Assembly (NCBI GenBank): GCA_030456405.1
Contig: JAKDNQ010000084.1
Location: 1-8,519, forward strand
From: Nitrospira sp.
GTDB taxonomy: Bacteria; Nitrospirota; Nitrospiria; Nitrospirales; Nitrospiraceae
DNA: 8,519 bases
Direction: 5' to 3'
Below, one piece after another: positions 5,816 to 8,519 of this stretch (its first letter is position 1; the number at the start of each line of letters is the position of its first letter). The position numbers were made by a program, and so were the translations under genes. The notes under the pieces are model-generated. The model did not search any database. It was not told the origin of the DNA and was given only the letters and a program-made list of their open reading frames with translations.

Positions 5816-6334
5816 TTACGCGCCCGCCGTTTTTTCGAGCAACATGTCTATGACGGAGTATTGATTCATTACCGGGAGCGGCTTGCGTTGCGCGTTCCGG
5901 TCAACGGTTCTGACTGCGGCCAGAAAGCGTTTTCCTAGAAAAACTCGGGTACTGATCCGATCAAATCGTGATGCCGGACGACCGAGGGCGATCGAAGCAG
6001 CGCGAGCTAGTTTCGAGGACGCGGCCATGGCCGTACACCCCTTCCGTGGGGAGATCCGCACGGGCATGTAGAGGACAACGCTTTCATACTCGCCCATGGT
6101 GCAGACTTGAAAATGCAAATATACGTTGTCACGCTCGAACGCCCGAAAGCGTTTGCTGGCCCGTAGAAAACCTACTTCATATTGCCCCTCAGGAATGAGC
6201 GGGGGACGTTCTTCGACCCGTCCCAGGTCAAGATCTTCATCGGCTGGCACAATGGTGAGTACTGTTTCGCCCTTCATCGCTGGCACAGATGAATCAATTG
6301 GACTGTTTTTTTTCACTAAAGCGTTCACGATCAT
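5816..6334 (-). CDS. Hypothetical protein, possibly OB-fold/DNA-associated (172 aa)
   Basis: The start is ATG at 6334 (MIVNALVKKNSPID), with GGAG a few nt upstream and a TAATG overlap with the stop of the gene before. After a 45-residue acidic lead (VPADEDLDLGRVEERPP), the body reads PEGQYEVGFLRASKRFRAF, DNVYLHFQV, YESVVLYMPVRIS, FLGKRFLAAVRTVDRN and QRKPLPVMNQYSVIDMLLE. That is a beta-strand-rich pattern that I associate loosely with small proteins of integrative elements that accompany DNA metabolism genes and may have an OB-like fold. No catalytic motif is seen. It lies in the regulated operon headed by an HTH gene. The assignment of fold is inference and needs a profile search; the reading frame itself is well supported. 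Confidence 0.78.
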   Translation of the reverse strand: MIVNALVKKNSPIDSSVPAMKGETVLTIVPADEDLDLGRVEERPPLIPEGQYEVGFLRASKRFRAFERDNVYLHFQVCTMGEYESVVLYMPVRISPRKGCTAMAASSKLARAASIALGRPASRFDRISTRVFLGKRFLAAVRTVDRNAQRKPLPVMNQYSVIDMLLEKTAGA

Positions 6335-6684
6335 TACTCCGTTCCCAACACCGCCATGATCCGAGGCCAGCCGACTTGATCCGCCAAACGGAATATTTTC
6401 TTGAGCGCCGCTGCCCGGCAAGCGATCTGTGCGTGCGTGGCACGCACGCCAAAGCGCGGCACTTTGGTCAAGGACGCCATGGCGCATCCGACAACGAAGG
6501 CGTCACCTTTGATTTCAGGTTGCTGCAAAAGATCCGCTGCGGTCTTCCATAAATATCCTGCATTGAAGAATTTCCCATCACTGCGTATATCGGCGTCGAA
6601 TGCATCGAGCGATTGCTTCAGCTCGGCGTCGGTCATGGTTGCCGTCGCGGCTTCAAGTTGTGTGGGCATGATGGCCGTGGTCAT
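6334..6684 (-). CDS. Hypothetical protein, middle gene of the HTH operon (116 aa)
   Basis: The protein is unrecognised. ATG at 6684 (MTTAIMPTQLEAATATMTDA) has an AAGG/CGGA-type site within 10 nt; the much longer upstream frame would overlap the HTH gene completely and is not used. It is largely helical, with an acidic first half (DAELKQSLDAFDADIRSDG) and a hydrophobic, basic second half (ITHAQIACRAAALKK-like helix, FRLADQVGWPRIMAVLG). There is no membrane segment or known motif. The stop overlaps the next start (TAATG), so the two products are probably made in fixed ratio and may act together. Confidence 0.75.
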   Translation of the reverse strand: MTTAIMPTQLEAATATMTDAELKQSLDAFDADIRSDGKFFNAGYLWKTAADLLQQPEIKGDAFVVGCAMASLTKVPRFGVRATHAQIACRAAALKKIFRLADQVGWPRIMAVLGTE

Positions 6685-6713
6685 TTCCGTGCACCTTTCA
6701 AAATAGGGTTGGA

Positions 6714-6920
6714 TCACTTCAACGATTGCTTGGCGAAATAGGCGTCCAGCGCCGACCGCTGAAATCTCATCTGACCGCCTACGTATATCCTGGGAACATC
6801 GTGTCGGCGGTAAATGAATTGCGCGTTGAGCTGGTACACGGCGCACACTTCTGCCGTCGTAAGCCAGGGCTCGGGGGTCACACCGCCTGTTGCCTGAATG
6901 TGTTGACGTTTTTGTCTCAT
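6714..6920 (-). CDS. HTH_17/excisionase-like regulator heading the second operon
   Basis: The 68-aa product has almost only a MerR/excisionase-type winged helix: PWLTTAEVCAVYQLNAQFIYRRH, then IYVGGQMRFQRSALDAYFAKQ. The N-terminal 20 residues are basic (MRQKRQHI). ATG at 6920 has GGAG 9 nt upstream; a GTG at 6953 directly follows the terminator U-run and is less likely. It is the first gene after a terminator at 6954-7004, with no room for a promoter in between, so its expression should depend on read-through. It may be an excisionase or an AlpA-like activator, and is one of two such proteins in the element. Its operon partners lie 29 nt downstream. Confidence 0.82.
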   Translation of the reverse strand: MRQKRQHIQATGGVTPEPWLTTAEVCAVYQLNAQFIYRRHDVPRIYVGGQMRFQRSALDAYFAKQSLK

Positions 6921-6953
6921 GGAATTTCTCTCCAGGTGATGGATGAACGGCAC

Positions 6954-7004
6954 AAAAAAAAGGGCTGGGGCAATTGACGGTTAGGTCAATCACCCCAGCC
7001 CTTT
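6954..7004 (-). terminator. Intrinsic terminator/attenuator before the HTH gene
   Basis: On the minus strand a 12-bp stem AAAGGGCTGGGG/CCCCAGCCCTTT (7004-6993, 6970-6959), with an inner 6-bp stem ATTGAC/GTCAAT and a 6-nt loop, ends in eight T. This is a textbook Rho-independent terminator. It lies about 110 nt downstream of a strong promoter and 33 bp before an HTH start codon, so it acts inside a leader rather than after a gene. It may also stop read-through from the right-hand operon. Confidence 0.88.
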
Positions 7005-7121
7005 GCATAAGACAGACTGGGTTATTTCTAAATCTTCCGCTCCTAAGTCTCTAGCACCAGCCCGGTTGACGATGCTTTGTCGTCACGCTGTCTATTTAGG
7101 ACTTGCGGTTTGCAGTACCTC

Positions 7122-7149
7122 AGTATAAACCCAGTGCGTGATATGTCAA
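7122..7149 (-). promoter_or_regulatory. Strong sigma-70-type promoter for the leader and HTH operon
   Basis: The minus strand has a perfect -35 TTGACA (7149-7144), a 16-bp spacer and TATACT (7127-7122) as -10. Transcription would start near 7115 and run leftwards through a leader of about 110 nt into the terminator at 7004-6954. No closer start exists for the HTH operon. Confidence 0.7.
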
Positions 7150-7186
7150 GGGCTGCGCGGAGATGTTTCCCTGCACCGTGCAGCCC
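7150..7186. promoter_or_regulatory. Dyad symmetries directly upstream of the leader promoter
   Basis: GGGCTGC (7150-7156) and GCAGCCC (7180-7186) are inverted repeats. Inside the right half lies CTGCAC-C-GTGCAG (7171-7183), a perfect 13-bp dyad. They begin next to the -35 box, a suitable place for an activator or repressor. The binding protein is unknown; the HTH proteins of the element are candidates. Confidence 0.5.
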
Positions 7187-7223
7187 GTAGCGGCCTCAAG
7201 ATGCATTCTTGCGTATGTTAGTG

Positions 7224-7260
7224 ACACGCAGGGAGGGGCAGGGACACGCAAGAACACGCA
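7224..7260 (+). repeat. Three ACACGCA repeats at 10- and 20-bp phase
   Basis: ACACGCA occurs at 7224-7230, 7244-7250 and 7254-7260, with helical 20- and 10-bp spacing; an inverted partial copy TCTTGCGT lies at 7208-7215, matching ACGCAAGA in the last two. Such phased repeats usually bind several copies of one protein, either as iterons of an origin or as an upstream activating array for the promoter at 7122-7149. Confidence 0.55.
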
Positions 7261-7292
7261 AGAGTGTACTAAACGGTATTACTTTGGTGAGA

Positions 7293-7306
7293 AAAAATAT
7301 ATTTTT
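7293..7306. repeat. 14-bp AT palindrome AAAAATATATTTTT
   Basis: A perfect A/T-only palindrome stands in GC-rich surroundings, 33 bp from the phased repeats. It may be an easily melted element (origin-like), a curved-DNA site or the end of a weak terminator: on the minus strand an imperfect stem made from GGGCTTG (7357-7351) and CAAGCCC (7313-7307) precedes it. Confidence 0.45.
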
Positions 7307-7368
7307 GGGCTTGGCGGTTTTCGAGGAGAACAGGCCCGCCCGCCATCGAGCAAGCCCTCTGGATGATC

Positions 7369-7671
7369 CTACGCAGACCGTTTGAAAGGGAGGATTCTTG
7401 CCGACCTTTGCGGGCGTAGCGCCGGAACAGGAGGCACGGCATCGGCTTTGATCTGCGCGACCTTATGCGACAAGTCTTTTATGTCATCGGATAGGCACCT
7501 TACCGTATGGGCGAGGGCCTTGAGGTGCCGCAAGATAGTCTGAGTTGATTCGCTGGTCATCAGTGTGTTCCCCCCTCGTTTGGTTGAATACAGATCAATG
7601 AGGCTTCCTATCTCACGGCACGGCCCCTGAGTCAAGGGTAAACTTTCGGGAGATCGTCGCTTGGGGGTCAT
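7369..7671 (-). CDS. Small hypothetical protein with predicted coiled coil
   Basis: The function is unrecognised. The start at 7671 is coupled to the preceding stop (ATGA at 7671-7668) and gives 100 aa; an internal ATG at 7560 has a much better ribosome site (AGGGGGG, 9 nt upstream) and gives 62 aa (MTSESTQTILRHLKALAH). Both share an amphipathic segment, HLKALAHTVRCLSDDIKDLS, with heptad spacing that suggests a coiled coil and oligomerisation, and a basic proline-rich tail (RPQRSARILPFKRSA). It is last in the right-hand operon. A small adaptor or DNA-binding role is possible, but the sequence does not show which start or role is right. Confidence 0.62.
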   Translation of the reverse strand: MTPKRRSPESLPLTQGPCREIGSLIDLYSTKRGGNTLMTSESTQTILRHLKALAHTVRCLSDDIKDLSHKVAQIKADAVPPVPALRPQRSARILPFKRSA

Positions 7672-8114
7672 CCTGGTTCGGTCTGGGGGGTGCCGGCGAG
7701 GAGTTCGCTGAGGCTACGTACCGGCTTGCTGCGCCGATTCAGTCCGAGGGCGAGCAGACGGCGCGTTAAACCATCGGCAATGGTCTGCCGTTGTAGGGTC
7801 AATGGGTAGGCTGTCCGCTTCCGTCGATTGAATAATCCAGCTTGAAGCAAGTGGTTGTCGATGGTTTGAAGGATGAGCCAATCCCTACAGGAAATTTCAA
7901 CAAGCGTGATCTCTTGCGCCGATAACGTATCCCTTCCACCCAGCGATGAAAGGAGGTCGGCACGATAGGCGGATAAGGCTTGACCTGCCGCCGATCTGCC
8001 GTCTAACTGGGAGGTATCGGCCCTGTAGCGGCTCTTCAAAAGCTGGGAGAAGCCGTGCAATTGGCGGGTTCTAGGGGACTTTGGGGGCTTGATGTTCAAT
8101 GGTGCGTCGTTCAC
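7668..8114 (-). CDS. Hypothetical helical, basic protein (148 aa), first gene at the right end
   Basis: GTG at 8114 starts a 148-aa frame; an in-frame stop at 8145-8147 limits extension. The site AGGTG about 8 nt upstream is modest. After a basic N-terminus (KPPKSPRTRQLHGFSQLL), the body contains GRSAAGQALSAYRADLLSSL, LSAQEITLVEISCRDWLIL, NRRKRTAYPLTLQRQTIADG and LTRRLLALGLNRRSKPVRSL, all strongly helical. From memory, similar proteins recur as hypotheticals in integrative elements of GC-rich bacteria, sometimes near packaging genes, so a small-terminase or DNA-binding role is conceivable but unproven. Two inverted TGTAGCT repeats overlap its upstream edge (8118-8135), so integrase binding there could block its expression. 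Confidence 0.75.
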   Translation of the reverse strand: MNDAPLNIKPPKSPRTRQLHGFSQLLKSRYRADTSQLDGRSAAGQALSAYRADLLSSLGGRDTLSAQEITLVEISCRDWLILQTIDNHLLQAGLFNRRKRTAYPLTLQRQTIADGLTRRLLALGLNRRSKPVRSLSELLAGTPQTEPG

Positions 8115-8117
8115 GTC

Positions 8118-8135
8118 AGCTACACCTGAGCTACA
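8118..8135 (-). promoter_or_regulatory. Distal arm pair: inverted TGTAGCT sites
   Basis: AGCTACA (reverse of TGTAGCT) occurs at 8118-8124 and 8129-8135, with the same 11-bp period as the pairs at 147-167 and 8328-8345 but in opposite orientation. It also overlaps a dyad CACCTG-AGCTA-CAGGTG (8123-8139) and lies a few bases before the GTG of the first gene, so it may serve both recombination and repression. Confidence 0.6.
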
Positions 8136-8184
8136 GGTGCTCCATTAGGTGTAAAAAATCAATACGTTATCGCGAGTCTGCGAA

Positions 8185-8206
8185 TAGGCAGTCCACAGAC
8201 TGCCTA
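8185..8206. repeat. 9-bp stem hairpin TAGGCAGTC/GACTGCCTA
   Basis: Perfect 9-bp arms (8185-8193, 8198-8206) enclose the loop CACA. On the plus strand a pyrimidine-rich run (CCTTCCTTCCTTCC) follows, not a clean T-tract. It stands between the two right-end repeat pairs. It may be a bidirectional transcription barrier, an operator or an excisionase/host-factor site. Confidence 0.5.
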
Positions 8207-8327
8207 GGCCTTCCTTCCTTCCACGGCACGGTGATTCCAAGACACAGCTAACACCTCTGCGTAGAGACAGATGATCGGTAAGCGATGGTTGTCCCCATTT
8301 CATACTGAAACCTAACTGAAGTAGTGC

Positions 8328-8345
8328 TGTAGCTTATCTGTAGCG
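8328..8345 (+). promoter_or_regulatory. Right attachment arm: paired TGTAGC sites
   Basis: TGTAGCT (8328-8334) and TGTAGCG (8339-8345) form an 11-bp-phased pair, in the same orientation as the left pair, about 120 bp from the attR core. Matching pairs on both sides of the attP core are what a tyrosine integrase with an arm-binding domain needs. Confidence 0.65.
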
Positions 8346-8464
8346 GAACCATCGTGCTCCATCTGGTTTTGATCGGTCTTTCATCTGTCTCTGGCCTTCG
8401 TAAATGATTGAGATAGAAGCGATGAGGCGAGATCACATTCTATAGTCTCTGGGTTGTCGGTGGT

Positions 8465-8487
8465 TTCAAATCTCGCCCCCTCCGCCA
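8465..8487 (+). repeat. attR core: copy of the tRNA-Ser 3' end
   Basis: An exact 23-bp copy of tRNA positions 81-103, including CCA. The 5' part of a tRNA is absent here, so this is not a second tRNA gene. It marks the right boundary of the element; host DNA follows from 8488. Confidence 0.93.
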
Positions 8488-8519
8488 ACTACACGAGTGG
8501 GCATCTTTTCAAACAAGGT

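Larger units (their letters stand above)
8115..8464. other. Right attachment region, non-coding
   Basis: This is 350 bp without a supported gene, between the first gene and attR. It carries two pairs of integrase-type repeats (8118-8135, 8328-8345) and a 9-bp hairpin (8185-8206). In the excised circle its last part (8464-8381) would encode the integrase C-terminus on the minus strand. The promoter of the right-hand operon should be here, but I find no clear -35/-10 pair. Confidence 0.6.
81..8487. mobile_element. Integrated phage-satellite-like element with own capsid and terminase
   Basis: The element spans from att core to att core, about 8.4 kb, with all genes on the minus strand. It contains an integrase, an XRE regulator, two excisionase-like proteins, a capsid protein, a large terminase and about seven small unknown proteins. 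No portal, protease, tail, lysis or replication-initiator gene is recognisable. The direct att repeats, intact frames and arm sites suggest a functional element that depends on a helper phage; a reduced prophage is the alternative. Confidence 0.85.

Noticed and set aside
7224..7260. CRISPR-like array
   Set aside because: Repeats are only 7-8 bp with 3-13 bp between them, far too short for CRISPR; no cas genes.
8116..8135. tRNA D-arm-like word GTAGCTCAGG on the minus strand
   Set aside because: No acceptor, anticodon or T arm fits around it; the word is explained by the TGTAGCT repeat pair.
8248..8436. 62-codon minus-strand frame near the right end
   Set aside because: It has no ribosome site or motif, overlaps the attachment arm repeats and, in the circle, the integrase C-terminal coding sequence in another frame.
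8465..8487. Second tRNA-Ser gene
   Set aside because: Only the 3' 23 bases of the tRNA are present; it is the att duplicate.

Overview
The window holds a complete integrated mobile element of about 8.4 kb, bounded by a tRNA-Ser(UGA) gene at the left (14-103) and a 23-bp duplicate of that tRNA's 3' end at the right (8465-8487). The few bases outside these points are host chromosome. The host is a bacterium of moderately high GC (mid-to-upper fifties by eye) that uses Shine-Dalgarno starts. The integrase N-terminus resembles, from memory, integrases of Nitrospirota and deltaproteobacteria-like genomes, but the sequence alone does not fix the taxon.

Every supported protein gene lies on the minus strand. 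In transcription order (right to left) the layout is: (1) the right attachment arm with paired repeats (8115-8464); (2) two coupled unknown genes (8114-7369); (3) a control region with short repeats, an AT palindrome, a strong promoter and a leader ending in an intrinsic terminator (7368-6954); (4) an excisionase-like HTH gene and two coupled unknown genes (6920-5816); (5) a hairpin-rich non-coding stretch (5815-5453); (6) a small basic protein in the small-terminase position, coupled to a terminase large subunit (5452-3753); (7) an HK97-type major capsid protein (3569-2373); (8) an unknown gene, a 53-aa highly basic protein and a second excisionase-like HTH protein (2316-1513); (9) an XRE repressor-like gene with its own promoter and palindromic operator, then the tyrosine integrase (1485 to the left edge), whose reading frame runs through attL into the antisense strand of the tRNA.

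The combination of defined att sites, an intact integrase, a capsid gene and a terminase, with no recognisable portal, maturation protease, connector, tail, lysis or replication-initiator gene, fits a phage satellite that makes its own shell and packaging motor and takes the rest from a helper phage. It is comparable in concept to capsid-forming PICIs and to the marine tycheposons/VEIMEs, but smaller than typical cf-PICIs. A shrunken prophage is the main alternative. Intact frames, stop/start couplings and conserved att arms argue against random decay.

The most informative non-coding signals are three pairs of TGTAGCT-type repeats, all with 11-bp spacing, near the two ends (probable integrase arm sites); a promoter-leader-terminator arrangement before the HTH gene; an operator placed between the -35 and -10 of the XRE-integrase promoter; and a row of hairpins before the terminase genes.
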